From assembly GCA_964598065.1 (NCBI GenBank), contig CAZRAW010000026.1, positions 1 to 24,267 of the forward strand: a DNA stretch of 24,267 bases, written 5' to 3'. The stretch comes from Sulfidibacterium sp964598065 (GTDB taxonomy: Bacteria; Bacteroidota; Bacteroidia; Bacteroidales; F082). The translations under genes were made by a program, and so were the position numbers. Below are positions 7,165 through 15,267 of this stretch, piece after piece. Numbering within the stretch: the stretch's first letter is position 1; every line of letters begins with the position of its first letter. The notes beneath the pieces were generated by a model. It made no database searches and was not told the origin of the DNA. It saw only the letters and a list, made by a program, of their open reading frames with translations.

Positions 7165-7884
7165 CTAACGTCTCAGCCCTTTCACGTGGGAAATCCCCGC
7201 TACAAAATCTTTCAGATAAAAAGGCTCGAAGTAAGCAGTATCTTCAAATTTGCCTGCCCGGAACTTTTCTTCCGTTAGTGGCGCCATATAAACTGCCGAA
7301 GCGAGAAATTCATTCGGAAAGACAGTATTTGACGAAATATTGCTCAAAATTTCCTTGCACTTGACGGCTCCATCACCTATAAAAATTAGTGATTTGTTTT
7401 GTTTGAAAAAACAGGCAAAGGAATTTTCATCGATAATCTCCGCTTTTACCTTTCTCACCTCCAGGAGGTGGCTGTCGTAAACTGCCGAATAGACTTCCAT
7501 GCGGCGGGCGTCAACCATGGGACAAAACAGAAAATCCTCAGGTTCCCTGCCTTCGGATTCGATTTTTTGAATCATGCCGTTGGCCAGCGACTGTAATGTT
7601 CCGATAGAAATAAGCGGTTTGTCTAACGAATAACAGAAGCCCTTGGCTGTGGAAACGCCAATGCGCAATCCGGTGTAAGAACCGGGCCCTTTGCTCACGG
7701 CAATAGCATCCAAATCCTGGAAATTGATACCTGCCTGAAACATCAGCTGTTCGGCAAAAACCGTAATCTGCCGTGCATGTGAATTTTCAGTATTCGATTC
7801 CTGCAAGGCAACCACTTTTCCGTCCACAGCAAGGGCGACAGAACAAACCCGTGTGGAAGTTTCAATATTTAATATTTTTCCCAA
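7165..7884 (-). CDS. tsaB: tRNA threonylcarbamoyladenosine biosynthesis protein TsaB
   Basis: TsaB is the ASKHA-fold partner that pairs with TsaD (and TsaE) to transfer threonylcarbamoyl to A37 of ANN-decoding tRNAs. The 239-residue protein starts with the family signature ILNIETSTRVCSVAL (4-18). It continues with HARQ (36-39), the conserved KGPGSYTGLRIG (65-76) and TAKGFCYSLDKPL (79-91). Length and motifs are typical. It begins 14 bases after the periplasmic adaptor gene on the same strand, so it probably rides on the efflux operon transcript, with the possibility of an internal promoter. No tsaD or tsaE is in the window. Confidence 0.95.
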   Translation of the reverse strand: MGKILNIETSTRVCSVALAVDGKVVALQESNTENSHARQITVFAEQLMFQAGINFQDLDAIAVSKGPGSYTGLRIGVSTAKGFCYSLDKPLISIGTLQSLANGMIQKIESEGREPEDFLFCPMVDARRMEVYSAVYDSHLLEVRKVKAEIIDENSFACFFKQNKSLIFIGDGAVKCKEILSNISSNTVFPNEFLASAVYMAPLTEEKFRAGKFEDTAYFEPFYLKDFVAGISHVKGLRR

Positions 7885-7898
7885 ATTCCGGTCCTCTT

Positions 7899-9254
7899 TT
7901 ACTTCTTCTTAGATGTGAACAGTTCTTTTCTATTTACTTTTTTCACCTTTTCTCCATTTTTTAATGTTTTGGAAACCAGTCTGTAAGGTGCTGTAATTAC
8001 CTCTTGTCCCTCTTTTACGCCTTTTTTGATTTCGATGTACATGTTATTCTGTATTCCGGTTTTAACTTTTTGGAGCCTGGCTATTCCGTTTTGATATAGA
8101 AAGACGTAATCTTGTATTTTTTTCTGTAGTTCGCTGGTTTTCTGTGTTTTTTTCTCTTCGCGTTTTTCGAGGGCTGACATCGAATGTCCTGTAGCATTAG
8201 CTCTTGTAGTAACGGCCTGAATGGGTACGGCAAGGACATGATCGGCACGCTTGGTTTGTATTTCGACGGTAGCGGACATTCCCGGTCTGAAGGGGGAAGG
8301 AATGGGGTTTTTTGGTCGGATAAGATCGGCATAGGAAGATTTCAGCATACGGATTTTTACATCAAAATTGGTAACCTGGTCAGCGCTGACGCCGGTAGTA
8401 TTGGCCGAAGTGGCTATTTCCGTGACAAGACCCTTGAATTTGCGGTTCAGATAAGCGTCCACTTCAATTAGCGCAGTGTCGTTCAGGGCGACCTGCACAA
8501 TATCATTTTCATTAACTTCCACATTAACTTCCATCACATCCAAGTTGGCAATACGCATGATTTCCGTCCCTGCTGAAAACTGTGAAGCGCCGGTAACCCG
8601 TTCGCCTACCAAAACACTCAGTTTGGAAACGGTGCCGCTGTTAGGAGCATAAATGCTTGTCCGATTCAGATTTTCTTCCGCTTCGCTTAGTTTGGCACTA
8701 GAACTTTTTACCTGAAACTGACTGGCTTTGTAACTTTCTTCGGCTGCTTTTACTTCGGCTTTTGCAACGAGATATGACGAGCGTGCCGCATCAAAGTCCG
8801 CATCTGAGATTACCTGATTTTTCCATAGTTTCTGACTTCGGGCAAAGTCGAGTTTGCTTTTGGTATATTGCGCTTGCGACTGTGCCAGACGCGCTTTTGC
8901 ATTGGCCTGATTAGCTTCTGTGGTTTTCAGTGCAGCTTCGGCCTGCTGGAAACCTGAGATGTAAATTTTGGGGTCGATTTTTGCCAGCTTTTGACCCTTT
9001 TTTACAAAATTACCCTCTTTTACGTAAAGGGCTACGACTTCCCCTGAAATATAGGGACTTATTTTAACATCTTTAGCCGGTTGAATTTTGCCGTTTGCCG
9101 ATACGGTTTCAATAATGTTTCTTCTGACAACTTTTTCAACAGCAACTTTTCGGGCATTGTCCGATTTGCCCTTTTTTACGGCCAGCACCACAATTACAAT
9201 CAGTAAAACGCTACCGATGATAAACCAAAGTGTTTTTTTCCGGGATTTTGTCAT
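7899..9254 (-). CDS. HlyD/MacA-type periplasmic adaptor (membrane fusion protein)
   Basis: This adaptor bridges an inner-membrane pump to the TolC channel across the periplasm. The 451-residue protein has a single N-terminal membrane anchor (about 9-26). It continues with a biotinyl-lipoyl half-domain (ISPYISGEVVALYVKEGNFVKKGQKLAKI, 65-93), a long alpha-hairpin rich in Ala/Lys/Gln (about 98-195), the second lipoyl half (TSIYAPNSGTVSKL, 199-212), a beta-barrel domain (about 230-335) and a membrane-proximal domain to the C-terminus. The highly charged stretch at 357-380 (EKREEKKTQKT) interrupts the proximal domain and is common in Bacteroidota MacA-like adaptors. It lies 53 bases after the TolC-type gene. 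The pump (MacB-like ABC or RND) is not in the window, so the substrate is unknown. Confidence 0.92.
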   Translation of the reverse strand: MTKSRKKTLWFIIGSVLLIVIVVLAVKKGKSDNARKVAVEKVVRRNIIETVSANGKIQPAKDVKISPYISGEVVALYVKEGNFVKKGQKLAKIDPKIYISGFQQAEAALKTTEANQANAKARLAQSQAQYTKSKLDFARSQKLWKNQVISDADFDAARSSYLVAKAEVKAAEESYKASQFQVKSSSAKLSEAEENLNRTSIYAPNSGTVSKLSVLVGERVTGASQFSAGTEIMRIANLDVMEVNVEVNENDIVQVALNDTALIEVDAYLNRKFKGLVTEIATSANTTGVSADQVTNFDVKIRMLKSSYADLIRPKNPIPSPFRPGMSATVEIQTKRADHVLAVPIQAVTTRANATGHSMSALEKREEKKTQKTSELQKKIQDYVFLYQNGIARLQKVKTGIQNNMYIEIKKGVKEGQEVITAPYRLVSKTLKNGEKVKKVNRKELFTSKKK

Positions 9255-9307
9255 TATTTTTATTTTTTTTGTGCTAATGTAATTATTCTTTAAGCAGACA
9301 GGTTATG

Positions 9308-10708
9308 TTATTTTGTAGAATTTACTTTTGTGATGTCTTTAAGAGAAAGACTGCGTCCGAGATAGAAGTCAAGAACTTTTGTCTTAAAAATGTAATCGTA
9401 TTTTGCTGCGATGATGCTTGACTCGGCATTGAAGAGTTTGACTTTTGCCACATCGTAATCGGTCGAACTCAGCATCCCCACATTAAATTTTTCCCGGGCA
9501 TATTTAAAAGATTCTCTCAGCGATATCAATGATTTATGACTGGCAATGTAGGTTTGATAAGCAGCCAGTGCATCGGCGTAAGCCTGTTCGATATTTTTAC
9601 GCAGGTCGTTTTTCTGAATTTCTAAGTTCAGATTGGCATTTTCCAAAGAAATCCTCGACTGTTTGATGTAAGTGGCTACCTGAAATCCGTTAAGAATGGG
9701 AATACTCAGTCGGAAGCCCAGCGTAACACTCCGGTTATCCCTCATTTGGTCCCAAAAAGGTTTTGTTTCGTTAAATTTCGGATCAAGGGGATTATTGCTC
9801 GCTTTGATTCGGTCTGAGTAGTTTTCTCCATAAGAAGAACTGAGTATCAGCGAAGGACTGCGCCGTCCTTTTGCTATAGCCAACGACCGGCTGGCGGCTT
9901 TTACCGAATACTGCGCACTTTTTATTTCAGGCCTGATTTGCAGGGCCCGATCATAAATAGTTTGTATGGGAAGCAAGCTGGGCCTTTGCGTAATCTCCAG
10001 GTTGGGTTTTTCAATATCAAACTTCGTGTTGCCTTTTAAATCGAGCAATTGCATCAGGTCGAGATACGCCAGCATAAGCTTATTTTGGGCATTCACCAAA
10101 GTTACCTCGTCGTTGGCTCCCTGAGCTTCGATATCCAGCAGGCTGCCTTTGGCAACGGTTCCTGCTTCAGTCTCTTTTTTGGTGCGCTCAATCTGCTTTT
10201 TACCGATTTCAACCTGTCTTTTGGCATTGTTTACCTGCTCGATATTATACAGAATTTGTAAATAAGCTGCCGCAATATTTAGAGCAATGTTGTCCCTGAT
10301 TTTTTCCGAATTATATTTCTTGGCAAGGTACGCAAACTGCTTTTGCCGCAAATTGTTCACATTCTGTAGTCCGTTAAAAAGGGTCAGATTGGCATTTACC
10401 GACCCGTAAGCCTGATTTGACCGCCTGTTGGTGTAGCTATAGGTGGCCATGTCAATGGACCTTCCCCATCCGGTACTCTGCGAAGCGCTTGCGTTAAAAG
10501 AAGGTAAAAAATTTAGCTTGCTTTGCAGGAAATCTTCTTTGGAGGACAGCTCATTAAGCTTGCTCTGCTTTATCTGTAAATTATTTTTATAAGCATAGTT
10601 AATACATTTTTCTAACGACCATTCCTGCTGTGCTGCAACACGCAGCCCGAAAAACATAAAAATCAGAAGAGGAATGAGAAGAATAATCTTTTTTTTCATG
10701 GAGTTCAT
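9308..10708 (-). CDS. TolC-family outer-membrane efflux channel
   Basis: This is the outer-membrane factor of a tripartite efflux or type-I-like export system. From the ATG at 10708 it has 466 residues and a signal peptide (KKKIILLIPLLIFMFFGLRVAA, cleavage likely after residue 26). Two OEP repeats follow, with the typical start WSLEKCINYAYKNNLQIKQSKL and long amphipathic helices, for example NIEQAYADALAAYQTYIASHKSL. The frame stays open to an ATG at 10780. That start would put 24 polar residues before the signal peptide and lies only five bases from a -7 box, so it is unlikely. ATGs at 10708 and 10699 are both acceptable. It heads the tolC-hlyD-tsaB gene string. Confidence 0.92.
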   Translation of the reverse strand: MNSMKKKIILLIPLLIFMFFGLRVAAQQEWSLEKCINYAYKNNLQIKQSKLNELSSKEDFLQSKLNFLPSFNASASQSTGWGRSIDMATYSYTNRRSNQAYGSVNANLTLFNGLQNVNNLRQKQFAYLAKKYNSEKIRDNIALNIAAAYLQILYNIEQVNNAKRQVEIGKKQIERTKKETEAGTVAKGSLLDIEAQGANDEVTLVNAQNKLMLAYLDLMQLLDLKGNTKFDIEKPNLEITQRPSLLPIQTIYDRALQIRPEIKSAQYSVKAASRSLAIAKGRRSPSLILSSSYGENYSDRIKASNNPLDPKFNETKPFWDQMRDNRSVTLGFRLSIPILNGFQVATYIKQSRISLENANLNLEIQKNDLRKNIEQAYADALAAYQTYIASHKSLISLRESFKYAREKFNVGMLSSTDYDVAKVKLFNAESSIIAAKYDYIFKTKVLDFYLGRSLSLKDITKVNSTK

Positions 10709-10784
10709 ATTATTTTCAATTGGATGACCAACAATGACATACCTGTAATTCATTTGAAACAATAGCTCATCATAAAGCATGCCA

Positions 10785-10792
10785 CAAATATA
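10785..10792 (-). promoter_or_regulatory. Candidate -7 box of the tolC-hlyD operon
   Basis: The minus strand carries TATATTTG (TAnnTTTG), which would start transcription near 10778 and give a leader of about 70 bases. A -33 TTTG is not obvious. An AACAT-N8-ATGTT inverted pair lies upstream at 10834-10851 and could be an operator, but this is weak. Confidence 0.45.
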
Positions 10793-10900
10793 ACCATCTA
10801 ATTTACACTATGGTGTGTTGTTTGTTGAATTTTAACATTCTTTATCATGTTCATATTAAAACAATTAATGTTCGAAAACGGACAGGGGTAATATGAAATT

Positions 10901-10920
10901 TTGCCTGACTATTGCCTGAC
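10901..10920. repeat. Tandem TTGCCTGAC direct repeat, 11-bp period
   Basis: TTGCCTGAC occurs at 10901-10909 and 10912-10920, in the spacer between comB and tolC. It may be a slippage duplication or a regulatory direct repeat about 110 bases upstream of the tolC -7 box. The sequence does not decide between these. Confidence 0.35.
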
Positions 10921-10944
10921 AACAATTTGGCCGGTGTCCGATCT

Positions 10945-11661
10945 TCAATTTACCCTGACAATCCTCCCATCCTTCATCTCCGGCACAATGTCCGATATGT
11001 TTTTTTGCAGGCAGAACTCTACATCTTTTTCAAATCCGTTGCGTTTAAGCAGGTTCAAGTGATAACAATCTTTCAAAAGTTTGTGCAGGTCACCATTGTC
11101 CTTACGGAAGGCCTTCAGCAGCGTTATTGAAAAATCAGAAAGAGCAACTGCTTTCTTTTTCATAATTTCATCAATGAATAAAGCAGCGCACATGGCATCG
11201 TCCATCGAAAAATTATTGTTGGTTCCGGAGCAGACAAGTACAACATTGTCTAATGCCTGAAACTTCCTGACCAAGGCGTTCATGTTTAAAAAGGAGCCGA
11301 TAAAAATTTTCGCAGCTTCCTGTAACCGGTTCAACGCCTGTGTCCCGTTGGAGGTAGTAAAAATCAGTGTTTTCCCCTGCACCTTGTTACGCGTGTAACC
11401 CTGTGGCGAATTTCCCAAATGGAAACCGTCAATAATTTGGGTGTCGCGTTCGCCACAAAGCAGTACTTCTTCCCCCTGAAGTTCGATTGCTTTTTGGTGC
11501 GCTTCTTCCACTGTCCTGACCGGGATAAACGCTTTGGCACCATTGGCAAGCGCTATTACCATCACCGAAGAGGCCCGCAGCACATCAATCACAATAACAT
11601 GCCGGTTTTTAATCAAATCGGGACGTATGGCCGGAGCGTAAGGTATAACATCAATTTTCAT
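10945..11661 (-). CDS. comB: ComB-family 2-phosphosulfolactate phosphatase
   Basis: ComB hydrolyses (R)-2-phospho-3-sulfolactate to sulfolactate with Mg2+, the second step of coenzyme M biosynthesis in methanogens. Many bacteria carry homologues whose role is less clear. From the ATG at 11661 the protein has 238 residues, the normal family length. The conserved motifs appear in order: IDVLRAS (25-31), LCGERD (68-73), LGNSP (82-86) and FTTSNGTQAL (101-110). The frame extends 17 codons further upstream, but that part would overlap the promoter and does not match the family. No other CoM or sulfolactate gene is nearby, so the physiological substrate in this organism is uncertain. It is transcribed divergently from gltX. 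Confidence 0.88.
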   Translation of the reverse strand: MKIDVIPYAPAIRPDLIKNRHVIVIDVLRASSVMVIALANGAKAFIPVRTVEEAHQKAIELQGEEVLLCGERDTQIIDGFHLGNSPQGYTRNKVQGKTLIFTTSNGTQALNRLQEAAKIFIGSFLNMNALVRKFQALDNVVLVCSGTNNNFSMDDAMCAALFIDEIMKKKAVALSDFSITLLKAFRKDNGDLHKLLKDCYHLNLLKRNGFEKDVEFCLQKNISDIVPEMKDGRIVRVN

Positions 11662-11665
11662 GGGA

Positions 11666-11698
11666 CAAAAATAACGGCTTTTTTCCGATGAAACCAAA
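11666..11698 (-). promoter_or_regulatory. comB promoter, possibly leaderless
   Basis: On the minus strand TTTG (11695-11698) is followed after 21 bases by TATTTTTG (11666-11673). The ATG of comB (11661) begins only four bases after the -7 box. Transcription would therefore start at or next to the start codon, giving a leaderless or nearly leaderless mRNA. Confidence 0.5.
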
Positions 11699-11766
11699 TA
11701 CTGCAAGCACACTCCTCCATACCTCCAAACTTCCCAACTTCCAAACCTCCTCTCTCTGCTTTTTCA

Positions 11767-11774
11767 TATCTTTG
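11767..11774 (+). promoter_or_regulatory. Candidate -7 box of gltX
   Basis: TATCTTTG fits TAnnTTTG and lies 19 bases before the gltX ATG, so the leader would be about 12 bases. The upstream DNA is a pyrimidine-rich CTTCC/CCTCC tract with no clear -33 TTTG. Confidence 0.45.
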
Positions 11775-11793
11775 CCTCTCAAAACAGAAGCAC

Positions 11794-13323
11794 ATGAGTA
11801 AGCATGATATCCGGGTGCGTTTTGCGCCCAGCCCTACCGGTCCGTTGCATATTGGCGGCGTTAGGACGGCCTTGTACAATTATCTTTTTGCAAGAAAAAA
11901 CGGCGGTAAGTTTATCCTTCGTGTTGAAGATACCGACCAAACACGTTTTGTCCCTGGAGCTGAAGATTATATTATCCGGGCTTTCGATTGGTGCGGAATT
12001 GAATTTGATGAAGGCGTTACCAAAGGTGGAGATTACGGGCCTTACAAACAGTCGGAGCGGAAATCCATTTACAAAGAATATGCCGACCGGCTAATGATTT
12101 CCGGACACGCTTATTATGCTTTTGATACGGCGGAGGAGCTAAATGAACTGCGAAAAAAATTTGAAGCTAAGAAAGAAACATTTACTTATGATGCTGTCGA
12201 AAGGAAGCATTTGAAGAATTCGCTGGCTCTTACCGAAGCCGAAACCAAACAACTTCTAAAGGCCAATACGCCTTTTGTGATTCGTTTCAAAATGCCTGAA
12301 GACCAAACCGTTCGAATGAATGATTTGATTCGCGGCACGATAGAAGTCCGGACTAATGTATTGGACGATAAGGTTTTGTTTAAGTCGGACGGAATGCCGA
12401 CGTACCATTTGGCTAACGTGGTGGACGATCATTTGATGAAAATCAGCCATGTCATCCGCGGCGAAGAGTGGTTGCCCTCGCTACCGCTTCATGTTTTGTT
12501 GTACGAAGCTTTTGGCTGGGAAGCTCCGCAGTTTGCCCATTTGCCGTTGTTGCTCAAGCCCGATGGAAAAGGAAAACTCAGCAAACGCGATGGCGACCGG
12601 CTGGGATTTCCGGTATTTCCATTGCAATGGACCGACCCCAAAACAGGGGAGACCACGCGTGGTTACCGCGAAGATGGCTATTTTCCGGAAGCTTTTGTCA
12701 ACATGCTGGCATTGCTGGGATGGAATCCTGGTGACGAACGCGAAATTTTCAGCCTCGACGAGATGGCTGCCGCTTTCTCCATCGAGAGAGTAGGAAAATC
12801 AGGCTCTCGTTTTGACCCGGAAAAAGCCAAATGGTTTAACCATCAGTATATGCTGAAAAAAAGCAACAAAGAGCTGGCCGGGCAGTTTCTTCCCTTTATC
12901 GAAAAGGAAGGTGTTATGGCCGATATCGACTACATCGAAAAGGTGATTGGACTTGTAAAGGAACGGGCGTATTTTGTTCACGAATTATGGGATCAGGCCG
13001 GCTTCTTTTTCAAATCGCCCTCGGAATTTGACCCCAAAGCTGTAAAAAAGCACTGGAAACAGGATTCCTATAATCAAATGATGAAGCTGAAAACGCTGTT
13101 GGCCGGTTTGGATGATTTCTCTTCGGGAAATACCGAATCCATCGTTAAAAAATGGATAGAAGAAAAAGAATATAGCACGGGCGCCGTGCTGAATGCTTTC
13201 CGTCTGCTGATTGTGGGCGCATTGAAGGGACCGCATTTGTTTGATATCATTACCCTTATCGGTCAGGAAGAGACCTTGCGCCGCATTGAAATCGGACTAT
13301 ATGAATTGGGAAGAAAAGAATAA
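11794..13323 (+). CDS. gltX: Glutamyl-tRNA synthetase
   Basis: This class I aminoacyl-tRNA synthetase charges tRNA-Glu with glutamate in the cytoplasm. The 509-residue protein has the class I HIGH motif as PSPTGPLHIGG (13-22) and the KMSKS-type loop as KLSKR (261-265), followed by the anticodon-binding C-terminal half. The length fits bacterial GluRS. Whether it also misacylates tRNA-Gln cannot be judged from this window. ATG 11794 is the natural start: the family N-terminus RVRFAPSPTG begins seven residues later. It is followed after 47 bases by folB and then trxB on the same strand, so the three may share a transcript. It is divergent from comB. Confidence 0.97.
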   Translation: MSKHDIRVRFAPSPTGPLHIGGVRTALYNYLFARKNGGKFILRVEDTDQTRFVPGAEDYIIRAFDWCGIEFDEGVTKGGDYGPYKQSERKSIYKEYADRLMISGHAYYAFDTAEELNELRKKFEAKKETFTYDAVERKHLKNSLALTEAETKQLLKANTPFVIRFKMPEDQTVRMNDLIRGTIEVRTNVLDDKVLFKSDGMPTYHLANVVDDHLMKISHVIRGEEWLPSLPLHVLLYEAFGWEAPQFAHLPLLLKPDGKGKLSKRDGDRLGFPVFPLQWTDPKTGETTRGYREDGYFPEAFVNMLALLGWNPGDEREIFSLDEMAAAFSIERVGKSGSRFDPEKAKWFNHQYMLKKSNKELAGQFLPFIEKEGVMADIDYIEKVIGLVKERAYFVHELWDQAGFFFKSPSEFDPKAVKKHWKQDSYNQMMKLKTLLAGLDDFSSGNTESIVKKWIEEKEYSTGAVLNAFRLLIVGALKGPHLFDIITLIGQEETLRRIEIGLYELGRKE

Positions 13324-13370
13324 TTCTGTAATATTGTTGCAAAACATATCTCAGTATTAAAAATAATAAT

Positions 13371-13721
13371 ATGTCAGTCATATCAATTGAAGGAATGGAA
13401 TTTTTCGCCTATCACGGCTGTTTTAAAGAGGAGCAGGTCATTGGCACTAAATTCCGTTGCGATTTATTTTTGGAGGTTGACACGTCCAAAGCCGAACAAA
13501 CCGATAATCTGCACGATACGGTCAACTATCAGGAAGTATTTCAGGTGTTGAAGGCCGAGATGGAGGTTAAATCAAAGCTGTTGGAGCATGTGGGCCGCCG
13601 CATTTTGGAAAGTATAAAAACAAAATTTCCACAAGTGAAACATGCTCGTTTGAAAATCCGGAAACTCAATCCGCCTTTGGGTGGGAAGATGGATTTTGTC
13701 AGCATTGAGTTGGAAAGTTAA
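13371..13721 (+). CDS. folB: Dihydroneopterin aldolase
   Basis: This folate-pathway enzyme cleaves 7,8-dihydroneopterin to 6-hydroxymethyl-7,8-dihydropterin and glycolaldehyde. The 116-residue protein has the family start IEGMEFFAYHGCFKEEQ (6-22) with the substrate-binding glutamate near position 21. It also has Y53 in TVNYQEV and the catalytic lysine K98 in RKLNPPLGG. The length matches the octameric small-enzyme family. It lies between gltX (47-bp gap) and trxB (137-bp gap) on the same strand. No other folate genes are in the window. Confidence 0.94.
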   Translation: MSVISIEGMEFFAYHGCFKEEQVIGTKFRCDLFLEVDTSKAEQTDNLHDTVNYQEVFQVLKAEMEVKSKLLEHVGRRILESIKTKFPQVKHARLKIRKLNPPLGGKMDFVSIELES

Positions 13722-13858
13722 TATTCAGTGTTTTTACCGTCATTTCACTTCTCTTTTAAAGCTGTCAAAAGGATGCTTATTCTCCGCAAATTGTCTTTTG
13801 GCATTTGTTTTGATAACATAAGAACTCAACAAAAACAGAAATCATAAAATATAATTAT

Positions 13859-14791
13859 ATGGAAACAACCAAATGTTTGATTATAGGTTCCGGTCCTGCC
13901 GGATATACATCTGCTATTTATGCTTCCCGCGCTGATTTAAAGCCCATTGTTTACCAGGGTATGGAGCCCGGCGGACAGCTTACTACCACTACGGAAGTGG
14001 ACAACTTCCCCGGTTATCCCGAAGGAATTGATGGCCCCAAAATGATGGAAGACATGCAGAAACAGGCCGAACGTTTCGGAGCGGATATCCGTTGGGGAAC
14101 GGTCTCTGAAATTGATACAACCAAACGTCCTTTTAAAGTAAAAATTGATGATGGTACTGAATTATTGGCAGAAACTGTCATTATCGCCACAGGCGCCACA
14201 GCAAAATATCTCGGACTGGAATCGGAAGAGAAATTCAAAGGCGGCGGCGTTTCCGCTTGTGCCACCTGTGACGGATTCTTTTATAAAGGCAAAGATGTTG
14301 CCGTTGTGGGCGGTGGTGATACGGCTGCCGAAGAAGCAACTTATCTCGCCAATATGTGCCGGAAAGTCTATTTGATTCATCGTCGCGATCAATTGCGTGC
14401 CTCCAAAGCCATGCAGAACAAGGTGCTCAACACACCCAACATCGAAGTATTGTGGAATCACGAGGTGAAAGAGATTGTCGGCGTGGAACAGGGATTTATG
14501 AAAGCCCTGAACGGTGCTGTTTTGGTGAACAACAAAACCGGCAAAGAGAAAAAAATTGATATCGATGGTTTCTTTTTGGCTATCGGACATAAGCCCAACA
14601 CCGACATTTTTGTGGGGAAACTTGACATGGATGAAACGGGATATCTCATTACCAAACCCGACTCTACAGCTACCAGCGTACCTGGTATTTTTGCTGCCGG
14701 CGATGTGCAGGACAAACATTATCGCCAGGCTATCACGGCCGCCGGAACCGGTGCCATGGCTGCCATTGAAGCAGAGAGATTTTTAGACTAA
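13859..14791 (+). CDS. trxB: Thioredoxin reductase
   Basis: This flavoenzyme passes electrons from NADPH through FAD and a redox disulfide to thioredoxin. The 310-residue protein has the FAD-binding GSGPAGYTSAIYASR (10-24) and the redox-active pair C134-A-T-C137 followed by D138. It also has the NADPH-binding GGGDTAAEEA (151-160) with HRRDQLR (174-180), and the second FAD motif near the end (AAGDVQDKHYRQAITAAGTGAMAA). These are the landmarks of the low-molecular-weight bacterial TrxR. It follows folB at 137 bases. That spacer has no clean TAnnTTTG promoter, so read-through from gltX-folB is possible. Confidence 0.97.
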   Translation: METTKCLIIGSGPAGYTSAIYASRADLKPIVYQGMEPGGQLTTTTEVDNFPGYPEGIDGPKMMEDMQKQAERFGADIRWGTVSEIDTTKRPFKVKIDDGTELLAETVIIATGATAKYLGLESEEKFKGGGVSACATCDGFFYKGKDVAVVGGGDTAAEEATYLANMCRKVYLIHRRDQLRASKAMQNKVLNTPNIEVLWNHEVKEIVGVEQGFMKALNGAVLVNNKTGKEKKIDIDGFFLAIGHKPNTDIFVGKLDMDETGYLITKPDSTATSVPGIFAAGDVQDKHYRQAITAAGTGAMAAIEAERFLD

Positions 14792-14971
14792 TCCGAGAGG
14801 CTGCTCTTTCTGTAAGTTTTAGAGGCTTCCTGTTGATGCTGTTGGAGCAGACAAGAAAAAACCTTTTTTTACCTTCTGCAGGAAAAAAGACTATGCTCCT
14901 CGGAAAAAGAGAGAAAAATTGTCATACCAATCAGAAATTCCTGAAAATCTTTCCGTAAAAACAGGCGGCAA

Positions 14972-15006
14972 AAAAAAGGCCTGTCATTTATTGACAGGCC
15001 TTTTTT
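14972..15006. terminator. Bidirectional intrinsic terminator between trxB and cspA
   Basis: A perfect 15-bp hairpin (AAAAAAGGCCTGTCA, five-base loop TTTAT, then its complement) has A/T runs on both sides, so it can end transcription in either direction. It lies 28 bases after the cold-shock gene stop and about 180 bases after trxB. The rest of the trxB-cspA gap (14792-14971) shows no gene. It has a loose CTGCTC/GAGCAG inverted pair and poly-A/T runs. Confidence 0.9.
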
Positions 15007-15033
15007 AATGATAAGAAAGTTAAAGAATAAACA

Positions 15034-15225
15034 TTAAATTACTTTAACATCTGTAGCGTTTAAACCTTTTCTGCCTTCTTTTAATTCAAATTCCACATCG
15101 TCACCTTCGTGGATTTTGTCAATTAATCCTGAAATGTGCACGAAGTACTCATTTTTTGAATCTTCTTCAATAATAAATCCAAATCCTTTAGATTCATTGA
15201 AGAATTTTACTGTTCCTTTTTTCAT
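15034..15225 (-). CDS. CspA-family cold-shock protein
   Basis: This is a small single-stranded nucleic-acid-binding protein that acts as an RNA chaperone. The 63 residues form one cold-shock domain with RNP1 as KGFGFI (13-18) and RNP2 as YFVHIS (27-32). It begins MKKGTVKFFNESKGFGF and ends with the usual NATDVKVI strand. Its length is near the family minimum (64-70). It is transcribed as a single gene, opposite to trxB and divergent from purL. A -7 box lies 35 bases upstream, so the leader is about 30 bases, shorter than the long leader of E. coli cspA. Whether it is cold-induced cannot be seen. Confidence 0.96.
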   Translation of the reverse strand: MKKGTVKFFNESKGFGFIIEEDSKNEYFVHISGLIDKIHEGDDVEFELKEGRKGLNATDVKVI

Positions 15226-15259
15226 TGTGTTGTAATAAATATAGATAATTAATAATGTG

Positions 15260-15267
15260 CAAAAGTA
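15260..15267 (-). promoter_or_regulatory. Candidate -7 box of the cold-shock gene
   Basis: The minus strand reads TACTTTTG (TAnnTTTG), 34 bases before the ATG at 15225. No strong TTTG at -33. The remaining cspA-purL spacer (15268-15471) is AT-rich with no gene. Confidence 0.45.

Noticed and set aside
14162..14719. 185-codon open frame on the minus strand inside trxB
   Set aside because: It lies wholly inside trxB, which is certain from FAD, NADPH and CATC motifs. The antisense composition is that expected of a shadow frame.
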